NCBI GenBank assembly: GCA_946965045.2
Contig: OX337230.1
Location: 1,488,001-1,552,000, forward strand
Source of the DNA: Epithemia pelagica
Lineage: Eukaryota > Bacillariophyta > Bacillariophyceae > Surirellales > Surirellaceae
DNA length: 64,000 nucleotides
Direction: 5' to 3'
Shown here: positions 55,401 to 64,000 of the stretch, piece by piece
How positions within the stretch are numbered: the stretch's first letter is position 1
How the letters are laid out: each line of letters begins with the position of its first letter
Notes under the pieces: generated by a model
What the model was told of the DNA's origin: nothing
The model's database searches: none
What the model saw: the letters and a program-made list of their open reading frames with translations, nothing else
Program-made: the position numbers and the translations under genes

Positions 55401-56282
55401 GCGGATAATGTTGAGTGGGTACAGTGCGAAAAATGCGATAAATGGCGAAAACTTCCGCCTCATATATCCGCAGATGAACTTCCAGAGGTCTGGTATTGTT
55501 CTATGAACACCTGGAATCCTGCGTCAGCTAGCTGCAGTGCTCCGGAAGACAAAGCAGAGGCTGGTCTGACCGATATATTCAGCAATGGTGCCGCTAAATT
55601 GTCATACCGCAATCTCATTTTCGGTAACGGCCGCAAATTCAATCGTCCCATCTCCGAACGAACCCGCGCGGCAGAGTCCCTGTTCGCAGCCGTATCAGAC
55701 GACGCAGATGCCCCGCCAACAGTGACATATGCCAGCTCAAGTGCATTCATTTCACGGAGCAAACTGAATCAACCCGAAGAAACCGATGGACTTTCAGTGC
55801 TCGAGCTGATGAGTCGTTCTCAGTTGTGGAAAGAGCTACATGCAATAGCTGCTGCAACGAATGGGGGTTTATGTGCTTTTGATAGACTGTCAAATGAGAC
55901 GAAAGAGTATATTAGGGACCTCATTCTTCACTCGCTGGGAAGCCGGACGATGTCTGGGGAAGAGGTGGCAAACGATATTCAGCATCGCAACTGGCAAAAT
56001 GTTCCTCTTGGATGGGCCGCAGCTAAACCGCATTGCACTGTGAATATCATCGTGATGACTATGTGTGAACTGGTGAAGGAAGGTGTGCTAGAATGCATGA
56101 AGGAGTTTGATGGTCGTACAAAGGATTCTTTTTTCTTGACTTATCGACGAGCCAAGTCGTATTCGCAAGCCACATTACAAAAGCCAATCCCATGTCAAGA
56201 TGGCGGAGAAGTTGGTCCGCGTTGCATGAAGTTTGCCAAGCCTTGGAAAAGCGCGGAAGGCGGGGATGAATCGATCGGATAA
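52464..56282 (+). CDS. AT-hook / Tudor-like / double CW zinc-finger chromatin protein
   Basis: 1272 aa, single exon, from the ATG at 52464. AT-hook cores occur near residues 85 (KKRGPGRPRK), 103 (KKRGRPRK), 457 (KRKRGRPPK) and 951 (RGRGRPRR). A Tudor-like segment spans about 262-330 (KWYGGLVSQV, IRIKYDDGTSE). Two CW domains are clear: WVQCDKCKKWRIIP...RWFCEDNVWDP...C near 797 and WVQCEKCDKWRKLP...VWYCSMNTWNP...C near 984, each with four Cys and the aromatic cage Trp. CW domains read methylated H3K4. The last 170 residues are helical, winged-helix-like. Long charged disordered linkers separate these. Likely nuclear, reading chromatin at AT-rich DNA; the partner enzyme is unknown. Confidence 0.88.
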   Translation: MTSLRLALKQSLEESSGGFSPPSLGSDNHNSTNNPNFNAPPSSPGGSRTGMSSPTNGASSSAPGHSTSASSINPHNSNLSPQPWKKRGPGRPRKTQPQDGGTAKKRGRPRKLPASEEQPGHEEHSSSENEFSGEENDDIEEEQSREAAEEQKASSKPLKKKKAHSTMTGAVIVPNRESHAEPVESSEVKASVASTDVDHTSSNYVIPSNKEGNIVAHSSSREKEPDEGKPSKVKTVPPPHPRVLSWSRNLPVKEVRQNVKQGIRVKVRFATKAKKEGKRKKKWYGGLVSQVSKAGSKIRIKYDDGTSEVARFPDKDIVVDATFNGEHQCSSEFFDPPEEGMSGGEEVALDHQPSGQEQPETNPAPREKTETSTTATTSGSEHPEPVASALSSSETLSPRESSENLMNAEVQEDSLKPLNDLEAVKSAPSVPTLMEPEINISKDTSNDQPDESLAIKPKRKRGRPPKIRSQQLNNVASNEEIIGPKTGDKSIDPLRSAASPVPTVESTNPLVDTPVLDEPKQKRVLDNSKLDPMEVEEPTTGKDHSEKVSAQMGGSEEDKQKSKLLSIRIPKLKSSLEEGSADSSKNLPTKPEKSPRPAIFSESKKDQENHGATKRIHIHLAGPKSVVAKETKEIPSTHESQHSTIKGRTTPVPIVSAHKHEEEEVRTPASPRSKKVKRKRVESSPNSNRPRSPRSQAEEASEKFGSAGSAFEKSTSGGSTTQVVAEEEENSKAVTPKGRPAKVDAARSARRSAAKEASDRLLNKQEETVVKKKKKRDRRREVEGEDSDREETQQQAPWVQCDKCKKWRIIPSEVVGSLPERWFCEDNVWDPKRASCDAPQQKDKQVVREKKRRKRQRLMEKAAAESRATADIPAGAVSDESNEHENSAASRSQEDMEEVMKRPRRASPTENSDSSMNNNEQKTEKKSNTKKLRSHTAEVMELQEDEGGADLKPRGRGRPRRNLVKETCTPVNPEQTHDEADNVEWVQCEKCDKWRKLPPHISADELPEVWYCSMNTWNPASASCSAPEDKAEAGLTDIFSNGAAKLSYRNLIFGNGRKFNRPISERTRAAESLFAAVSDDADAPPTVTYASSSAFISRSKLNQPEETDGLSVLELMSRSQLWKELHAIAAATNGGLCAFDRLSNETKEYIRDLILHSLGSRTMSGEEVANDIQHRNWQNVPLGWAAAKPHCTVNIIVMTMCELVKEGVLECMKEFDGRTKDSFFLTYRRAKSYSQATLQKPIPCQDGGEVGPRCMKFAKPWKSAEGGDESIG

Positions 56283-56685
56283 TTTGAAATACATGGGTGA
56301 GGGTGAGGCTTCTGTCTTCTACTCCTAGGTAGTTTCAACTGGATTGGTTTTGATAATAGTAGGAGATATGCGAGAGGATGTGAGCACTACGGTAGATACT
56401 CCTATCAGTACCTAGAATAGGAGTACATCTTACATTATTTTGTCTATTGTCTTTGTGGGATTTGTTAGGTAGGCTATTCACGAACGACAAGAAGTCTTAG
56501 GAGTAGGGTAGTTGTTAGATTATCTTATTTATTCGTAGGAGTAGTTTTCTAGTTAGCCTTTTTCAGAAAGATACGCGTTTGTCTGAAGAAGATTTCGTTG
56601 GAACGAAATTCCGTCATGGCGATCGGAGCCGATAGAGGCCGGAAGTGGGACCCTTTCGTTTACAACTCTGAAGTTGGAGGAGTCG
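56283..56685. other. Spacer with TAGGAGTA-rich low complexity
   Basis: Short GGAGTA/CTCCTA words recur at 56310-56540. The promoter of the UvrB-UvrC gene is expected here. No gene recognised. Confidence 0.5.
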
Positions 56686-59600
56686 ATGATGGATGAAGAT
56701 CTTTACCCACCATTGAAGTCCAGTTACGCTCAAAATAGAGTTACTGTCAGAGCCGGTGGACGAAAAGTCCACGCGAGCACGAGAAGAAAGAACTTGTTGG
56801 ATAACCTTCCGAATGGTTGCCACCAGTTCTTCGTGCATATCCACATACTGCACCGACGAACAATTGTGGCAGTGATGTCAGTCTTGCTATCTCTTTTGTG
56901 CCCAAGAAATGGTTGGGCTTGGAAAAGTGCATCACCAGTTGGCAGGGTTTTACGTCCATTCGACCAAAGTGTACCTCGGCCAGTGTTATCATTTGGTCCT
57001 TTTTGCTGTGATGCTTACTATGGTCCACTACATCTTTCTCCCCATCGACAATTTTCTTTGTCAAAGGCAAGTTTTCAAGGTCTTCCAGATAGAAACAGAC
57101 CGTCCCGACAGGAATCGTCTCGACTCATGTGGAGGAGTTCCACATCTGGTGATGTCGACGAAATGCTTCGCCCATGTAGGCATGAGTTTTCTACTTCTAC
57201 CAAAGTTATCGAAAGTATGCCATTTCAGGACATGGAATCTGTGGAATACGCACAGGGTCGGTCATTTTTTACTTCAACTTCTTCTGACCTCCGCTCAATG
57301 AATACCGCTGCACAGGACGTCATAGCTGGTGGAAACGCCGAAAGAAAAGACATTGGATTCCGTGTAAAAGCACCCTTTCTTCCAACCGGGGATCAACCCG
57401 AAGCCATACGAAAGCTATTAGAACAGATGAAGGACCGATGCTATCCTAGGGCCATTCTTCGAGGAAGGTATGACCAACGAAATCTCCATTGAATGTTGAA
57501 TGGAAGATAAAGCCCTCTCGATTCGCTAAGTTTCTGACATGAACCAACTGTGTACTTTACTTTCAGTACAGGAACAGGGAAGACTCTTGTAATGAGCCAT
57601 GTCATTGCCGGGTTGCAAAAACCAACTTTGGTTTTGTGCCACAACAAGACATTGGCGGCCCAGCTCACACGTGAGTTGCGATCGTTTTTGGGAGAACATA
57701 GTGCTGTGGAATTATTTGTCAGCTACTATGATCACTACATTCCGGAATCATTCAAAGAGACCACGGGTAGGTATATTGCCAAGAAATCGTCCATCAATAA
57801 CGATATCAATGCATTGCGACATTCAGCCACTCGTGCCCTGCTAACTCGACGCGATGTGGTAGTCGTGGCTACTGTTAGCTGTATCTATGGACTCGGATTG
57901 CCCAATGAGTACTTAGATGCTAGCGTGGAATGGGAACAGGGTCAAATTCTTCCGTTTGGAGGAGAAGTGGACGAAGAACGAGAAATGGAAACAGATATGG
58001 GACAAAGTACAAGATCAAGCAAAGCTTCCTTTTCTCAGTCACTTCGGGAAATGAGATATCAGCTGGTCGAAAATGACGAAGAGTTTAAGCCTGGCGCATA
58101 TCAACACCTGACGGCGCCACGAGGCGGGGACGAAGAGGCGACTCTTATTCAGTATCATCAGATTACTTTGTGGCCTCCTTACGACCAGTTCCCTGTTTCG
58201 GTTTGGTTCGAAGAGCACCAGCAGTTGTCCTCCGACGCAAATTGCAACGGTCGTCAGTACTATAGAATATCTTCTGTAGCTCAGGGAACTCCTCAAGGAA
58301 TGGTTGGAGTTCAATCACTCCATATTTTCCCCGCGGCTCATCATGTTGTTTCAGAGGAAAACCTAGAAAAAGCCTGTTGTTCCATTGAGGAAGAATTGCA
58401 TGAACGAATGAGGGAACTGAATGATCAAGGAAAATCTGAAGAATCAGCCAGGTTACAAGCACGTGTCCTTCAGGATCTGTCTCTTTTGAGAGAAAATGGG
58501 TTTTGTTCAGGAATGGAAAACTACAGCAGACACATGACTGGTCGGGATCCGGGTGAGCCGCCCGATACTTTGTTGGATTTCATGGCACGAACATTTTCAG
58601 TGAGGGGATCTCCGACCAACGAGAAAAGAGGCTCCGTCAATTCTGATTGGCTCTTAATTGTTGATGAATCTCATGTTACGTTACCTCAAGTGGCGGCAAT
58701 GTACCGAGGAGATCAATCACGCAAGCGCTCTCTAATCGATAACGGCTATCGATTGCCGTCCGCTTTGGACAATCGACCACTCAATGAAAAAGAATTTTGG
58801 AAGGCTATCTCCCAAACTCTGTTTGTCTCAGCTACGCCAGGTAAAAAGGAGTTAGACATGCTGAATAGAGACCGGAGAAATCTTCTTAATACAGAGAAGG
58901 AGGACAACCTTAATCCCGTTGATATGGTAATCCGTCCGACGTACGTTTGCGACCCCATCATAGAGGTTCGTCCGAAGACAAAAAGCGTACAAGATTTGAC
59001 GAAAGAGATTGCAAAACGAGTTCAAAGCCAAGAGCGTTCATTGGTGGTCACATTGACCAAACGAGACAGCGAGGATTTTGCCTGTACGTTTATAGTTGTT
59101 TTTGTTTTCTTTTTGTTGTTTTTTGTTCTTACCCGGGAAATCGCAGCTTATCTTGCTCAACAAGGGATACAGGCCACATTCATTCATTCTGGTGTAAAAA
59201 CAGAAGAAAGGAGTTTTCGCATACGGCAGTTGCAAGGTGGTGAGGTTGACGTAATAGTGGGTGTGAACTGTTTACGGGAAGGTTTGGATCTGCCCGAGGT
59301 ATCTTTGGTTGCAGTTTTAAACGCGGATTCTGAAGGGTTCTTACGATCTGATACCGCTTTGTTACAAGTCGTTGGAAGGGCAGCACGAAACAAGAACGGA
59401 CTTGGTATTTTCTATGCCGATCGGATAACATGCAGTATGAAACGATGCATGGACTTGACCCATACACGACGACAAACTCAGCTCGCCTACAACAACAAAC
59501 ACTCTGTTACGCCCCAGTCCACAAAAGGGTCCTCCACAATGTCCATTTTCGAGTTGCTGGAGGATCAAATCAAAGCTGAACAACATGTCCAAATGGACAA

Positions 59601-61365
59601 AGGGAATAGAAATGATGGTCTGGAAATGATGGGATTCTTGGATCTCCATACAGCCAAAAAGAGCACATCAACTGAAAGCCAAGCTCCAAACGTGAATGGC
59701 AAACTGATAGATACTGATCACATACCTTCTTCACCTGGTGTTTACTTATGGAAAGACGAAGATGGTGGAATTCTCTACATTGGAAAAGCTTCAAAGCTTC
59801 GATCAAGAATACGATCTTACCTTTCTCCTAGCGCCAATCACGGACCCCGGATCCATTCAATGGTACAAAAGGCAGTCTCCGTTGAATTCACGCTTACCCC
59901 AAGTGATCGAGACGCTCTCGTCCTCGAGTCAAAGTTGATCAAGAGACACCGTCCGCAGTACAATGTTTTGATGAAAGATGATGAACATTATCCATATATA
60001 TGTGCCACTGTCGGGGACAAGTTACCGCTGTTCAGGATAGTCCCGCACATTCCATCCGATCATCATGATGTAGCCTCGTCGAATTATTCTCATCGTTACT
60101 TTGGGCCGTACACAAACTATCAAGAAATCAATAAAATACTGGAGGGGATTGAGGAAAAATTCGGATTGCGTGAGAAATCATTCCTAGTAAGACAGGGCTC
60201 TGGCTTTTCTGTCGACGAGTACAACTCACTGTTTCAAAAGGTTCTTTCGGAAGTATTCACCTCTAAGTCCCACAATTCCTTGCAGGAAATGCGTTCCGAG
60301 TACGAAGAAGCAGGTCTGCTTTTCGACTCGCCTTACAATGAGTGTCGAGACGTTGTAACAGTTGTTCCTGTTCCAGAGAGCAACGGGGATTGTATGGTCC
60401 ATGTTGTGCAGCTTCGTCAAGGCTGCGTCATCGGTGAATTCTCGTACGTGTGTGAAGTCGGTCCTCTTGGTGATGGAGTTGTTGAGCTAGCTGAGTCTTT
60501 ACAGATGGTGTTGGAAGACCGTCATTATCCGTCTGGCGGAGAAATAGCGGATCAGGCACTTTCTTGGTTTCCGAACAATGTTTTGCTTCCATTTGAAATT
60601 CCTGATCCTGCGAGGTTACGAAATGCAATGAAATCTGCTCGTATTCGGATGGAACCGAAGCGCAGAGGGAATATTCAAATTCAAACACCGTGTAAGAGGG
60701 GCAAACGAGTGGACCAGGATAAGAGAGCACTCCATTTTGCGGAAGCGAATGCTCAGTACAAAGCTTCTCAAAGATCATTAGGAGGATTTGTGGCAACATC
60801 AATTGACGGAACGGCGGTTAAGGAACTAGCTCGTCTTCTCTCCTTACCTCGGGGTCCTTCCAGGATTGAGTGCTACGACATCAGCCACACGCAGGGTGAA
60901 CAAACTGTCGGTTCACGTGTGGTATTCGTGGACGGCAAGCCCGCACCAAAGCTTTACCGGACGTTCAACATAAAAGGTGTCGACGGTATCGATGATTACG
61001 AGAGCCTTGCCGAGGTCATGAGACGTCGTTTCTCTAGAGCCCAGATTGATGAAACAGGGACTCCTGTTGAACCTTCAGATCCATGGGCCATTCCGGATCT
61101 TGTCGTTATCGACGGTGGCCGTGGTCAGCTGGGAGCGGCTCTGAAAGGGATATCCCATGTAACCAGGCCCAATTTTCCATCTATTCCTATATGTGCCCTT
61201 GCAAAAGGCCAGGAAGATCTCTTTGTGCCAAACTCAGCTACGGCTGTTAACGGTTCGCCCAACTCACCAGCACTGTTGCTTCTGCGCCACCTTCGTGACG
61301 AAAGCCATCGGTTTGCACTAAAGGCTCATCGCAATCGGCGGTTCAAAAACCTCTCACGGGACTAG
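56686..61365 (+). CDS. UvrB-UvrC fusion, nucleotide-excision repair
   Basis: Exon 1 is 56686-57467; intron 57468-57566 (99 bp); then 57567-61365 with a probable 63-nt intron (59084-59146). About 1505 aa spliced. UvrB part, from about residue 225: FLPTGDQPEAI, Walker A GSTGTGKT (formed across intron 1), VLCHNKTLAAQ, hairpin SYYDHYIPESF, VDESHVTLPQ, ENYSRHM, LREGLDLPEVSLVAVLNAD and QVVGRAARN. UvrC part, from about 955: GIY-YIG nuclease (PGVYLW...LYIGKASKLRSRIRSYL, catalytic Glu in LVLESKLIKRHRPQYN) and the RNase-H-like 5' nuclease (ECYDISHTQGE, VVIDGGRGQLG, RDESHRFAL). It stops at KNLSRD without the helix-hairpin-helix domain. The N-terminal 220 residues are poorly conserved and may target an organelle; Met at 56875 (MSVLLSLLCPR) is an alternative start. 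No UvrA is in the window. Confidence 0.93.
59084..59146 (+). other. In-frame 63-nt intron inside the UvrB helicase domain
   Basis: It starts GTACGT and ends TCGCAG after a T-rich stretch. Splicing gives SEDFASYLAQQGI, which matches the UvrB motif AEDLTDYLKEHGI. Retention adds 21 residues of mostly Phe, Val and Leu without a stop. Confidence 0.75.
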
Positions 61366-61967
61366 GAGCATATAAGAAGAAACTAACTCCATACCAGACT
61401 GTGTAGGTAGTTCGTCTCACATTTTTATACTACAGTAGGAAGTTTTTGTACAACCGGGAAGTAGTTTCGTGCGAGTCGCGCGGTTTCCCTCTCGTGTGTG
61501 ACACTTGTGTGACACTTTGTGACATGGCTTCCAGGAAATTCTCACTACCTACACAGCTTGATAGGGAGTAAGTTTACTACTTCCCTCTGTCTGGCCGTCC
61601 TCTCGCGTCGGGCGCGCCCGGCTTGTCGGGAGAATGACTCGACGGGCAATTGTCTTGTCGGGCGTGCGCCCTCCTCGACCATTGCCCTCCTCGTCATTCT
61701 ACCCTCCGCGCCGGGCGGTCCCTCCTTGAAAGGACTCGACACCGGGAAGTATTAATACTAACTTAATCCTTAAGGCTTGCTCCGATCTGGTTATGGGTCC
61801 AAGGATAAGTACGGTTTAAGAATAAGATTTAAGATTTAAGACATTCAGTAGTCACCCAGTAGTTACAGTGTGGTCTAATTTTGATCGAATAGAGTAGGAA
61901 ACTATTCGCATGGACATTGATAATTGATTCCTACATACTGGGTTGACTGGCGAAATTACCGAAATAT
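61366..61967. other. Spacer between convergent genes
   Basis: 61590-61740 is GC-rich with repeated TTGTCGGG(A/C)G words, unlike the AT-rich surroundings. No gene recognised. Confidence 0.45.
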
Positions 61968-63283
61968 CTAGAGAATGTTGCAGGCTCCGCAGGTTTGCAA
62001 AATTTCGGGATTCTGCTGCAACGCTTGGAACAAACTCATGAGGGCTTCTACCTTGTAATTCTCTGGTACAGCCATTTCCTCTTGTTCCCCATCGGCAACA
62101 AATTGGAAAGGTAGATCCAAAACGGTTCCGGAGTGACAACAATCCATCTGATGTTACGTTTCCCGAAGATAATATGAGTAAGTGTCGTAAGACAATGGTG
62201 CTGCAGCTAGAGAGAAATAAATGACTTACCAAGCAGGTCATAACCACGCCTCGAGCCATGGGGCCAACAAGAGTTTTAAAAAGGTCATCATCGCGAATTT
62301 GACCACTTGTTGTATAGTCAACTGGGATTAAAGTTTCATCAAATCCGTCCTCTTCATCCCCGTCGTCGTCACGTAGCTTGCCTCCATGGCCTGGTAACGC
62401 ACAAAACCTATGTGAGCGTCTGAAACCACATTAAGACGGAATCCCCATAGACTCTGTCGAGTTTCACTCACCAGAGTAATGGCAAAATACAACATCTCCT
62501 TCTTGACTATCTTCCACGAGCTGGCGATAGGCAGCCAGAATATTAGACCGAGTAGGAGGTGTTTGCTGTCCGTCGTCCATCAGAATAGTAATGTTCTCGT
62601 CACGAAAGCCATGGACGTTTTTAATATACTCAATCTTTCGCATGTAATACATTATTCAGATGAAGATGGTCCATGGTAGCAGCCAGTCGCCCAGCACGTT
62701 GCGAACTTACCATGTTGTAACCATCATTATGGCAACCAGAGAGTTCTCCCTGTTGCCCCACGTAGTTAATGGCAATGACGACAGCACGGCGTGTACCTGA
62801 TTCATTTTCAGGAGGAACCAGGTCAAAGGGAGCGCGAATATCGAACGGTCTGCTACTGGACAATTGAGGAATCTGCGAAAAGTTTTTCGACGCCAACATC
62901 AAACGCATTTTCAAAAGAACTTCCTGAAAACTCAACGCAGTTTCAGGAGTTTTGTGGTCTTCATAAACCACGTTGAGCAAAGCTGAAGTGCATGCTCCAC
63001 CCGCACGACCTGCTGGATCAGGCAACTTGAATGAAGCAACATTGGAAACATCGGCCGAGGTTTGCTCATCACGACACCCAGAAATCATTCGGACGGTCGC
63101 AGGAATGTACTGCCATGCAAGGAGGTGTGAAATGCAATCGATATGTGAGAATAAGTGTTGAGTGTTCGCCCATTTTCAAGACACTCTTGAAGGGAAGAAA
63201 AGGTCGATCGACGAAGCGTCAATATGAAGTAAAAGCTTTCTACACACCTCTTCCGCTTTCTTGAGAATTTCTTCGGATGACAT
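61968..63283 (-). CDS. Type III metacaspase (p10 before p20)
   Basis: Five exons on the minus strand: 63283-63248, 63109-62711, 62634-62472, 62390-62230 and 62147-61968. All introns are GT-AG (138, 76, 81 and 82 bp); 312 aa. The p10-like region comes first ([16 protein letters not shown]...[15 protein letters not shown]), then p20 ([34 protein letters not shown]). The catalytic dyad is intact: His in HYSGHGG, created across the exon 3/4 junction, and Cys in [14 protein letters not shown] at the start of exon 5. p10 before p20 defines type III metacaspases, known from algae with secondary plastids. They are Ca-dependent Arg/Lys-specific proteases linked to stress and cell death. No transmembrane or targeting segment is seen. 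Confidence 0.92.
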
Positions 63284-63704
63284 TGTTGAAGATGCTTTCT
63301 TTTGCTTTAATGGGCAATCCGAAGGATGATATTGTGTGGATCTTGAGTTGCTGAGCGCTGAGCGGGAAACAACGAGATTTCAAAATTCAGCTTGTCAATG
63401 ACGGCTACAGGTATAGATCTTCGCTCTTGACAGCGAATTACAAGTCACGCGGCGCGACACAACCGCTGCAGTACAATTTATTTGATATTGAATCTCCAGC
63501 TAAACTGCACTATCGAAATGGGTTGTGTAAGAAAGCGAGAGTACTTATTGCGTCTGCTCGCCACCAGCGAGAGCATTGCACATGCTTGACACCACGCGCG
63601 TGGCAGCTGTCGGTTGTAGGGGGTGTTAGTTTTCCAAGGCAGCAATATGATTGGGTTAGACATGTCACACAACAATTAAACACTTAACGAAAAACGAGTT
63701 AAAA
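63284..63704. other. Divergent spacer, no gene recognised
   Basis: Upstream of the metacaspase gene and of the frame at the window end. An 86-codon frame at 63427-63687 was not called for lack of any domain. Confidence 0.4.
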
Positions 63705-64000
63705 ATGTCTTACCTCGATTTAAAACCAATCCCACGAAGGCCCCGAATCACGGATTGGCAGCAAGAAAAAAGCCAAAAAAACCTCCAAGTTGGATTCCAT
63801 CAGCCGATCGAGGCGGTCGCTCGCGCCATTGTCGACAAAACACAAGACGACAACAAGACATTGACCACTTTCTGGCCATCTCAGACCTGTAGACAACGTA
63901 ATCGAATAAAGATGGTTAGTAGGTCATCCTCTGGTGCTGTGCAATCATTTGCAGCAGCACAAAGTGCTGCAAGAGCAGCAATGGGTCCCCAGTCGCAACG
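63705..64000 (+). CDS. Hypothetical protein, 5' part only
   Basis: The ATG at 63705 (MSYLDLKPIPRRPRITDW) opens 98 codons with no stop before the window ends. The first 65 residues are polar, followed by an Ala-rich part (SFAAAQSAARAAM). No domain is recognisable. A later in-frame ATG (63913) could be the true start. Confidence 0.4.
   Translation, partial: MSYLDLKPIPRRPRITDWQQEKSQKNLQVGFHQPIEAVARAIVDKTQDDNKTLTTFWPSQTCRQRNRIKMVSRSSSGAVQSFAAAQSAARAAMGPQSQ

Noticed and set aside
54510-55463. 317-codon minus-strand frame with hydrophobic segments
   Set aside because: Antisense to the charged and CW-domain part of the chromatin gene. Hydrophobicity is the complement of Lys/Glu codons.
56614-56853. 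79-codon minus-strand frame overlapping the start of the UvrB-UvrC gene
   Set aside because: No domain and no supporting context; more likely a shadow of the N-terminal extension.
1-64000. tRNA, rRNA and CRISPR arrays
   Set aside because: No cloverleaf, rRNA segment or spaced direct-repeat array was recognised by eye. A tRNA scan would be needed to exclude tRNA genes.

Overview
The window looks like nuclear DNA of a photosynthetic stramenopile, most likely a pennate diatom. I infer this from four things: compact genes with short GT-AG introns (about 60-190 bp); a trigger-factor-like protein with a diatom-type plastid leader; a type III metacaspase with p10 ahead of p20; and two Copia-type LTR retrotransposons. 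The species is not established.

Layout. 1-7300 is repeat-rich and holds a young 5.1-kb Copia element (1426-6542) whose polyprotein is internally deleted. 7421-9059 is a frameshifted nuclease-kinase gene of Crinkler-like effector type. 10147-10536 is a START-like domain fragment. 11225-13867 encodes a sulfotransferase-like/double-glycosyltransferase membrane protein. 14379-18248 holds DPH2, a secreted Cys-rich protein and a plastid trigger-factor-like protein. 20057-28799 holds a hypothetical protein, an eIF4A-III helicase divergent from a METTL21-like methyltransferase, and a very large membrane protein ending in a cyclase domain that has lost both metal-binding Asp residues. 28878-36762 holds an hnRNP-Q-acidic-domain/polyQ protein, a cupin/JmjC-like ER protein and a zinc-ribbon protein. 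37265-44970 is a full-length Copia element on the minus strand with nearly identical LTRs. 45442-48983 holds gene relics and a eukaryotic tyrosine recombinase (Crypton-like). 49681-56282 holds ribosomal protein eS6, SmD2 and a double CW-domain chromatin protein. 56686-61365 is a UvrB-UvrC fusion. 61968-63283 is a five-exon type III metacaspase, and an open frame runs off the end.

The most striking item is the UvrB-UvrC fusion: the damage-verification helicase and the dual-incision nuclease of bacterial excision repair in one nuclear-encoded polypeptide. Both catalytic centres look intact, but the usual C-terminal helix-hairpin-helix of UvrC is missing. Other notable points are a shared Copia primer-binding site that matches the anticodon arm of tRNA-Asn rather than a tRNA 3' end, and a voltage-sensor-like membrane protein fused to a pseudo-cyclase.

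Most genes are housekeeping and independent of each other. Several are divergent pairs sharing short promoters (DPH2/secreted protein, eIF4A-III/METTL21-like, hnRNP-Q-like/cupin) or tail-to-tail pairs (cyclase/hnRNP-Q-like, eS6/SmD2). Intergenic DNA is AT-rich and studded with CTAG/TAGGAGTA-type low-complexity sequence.
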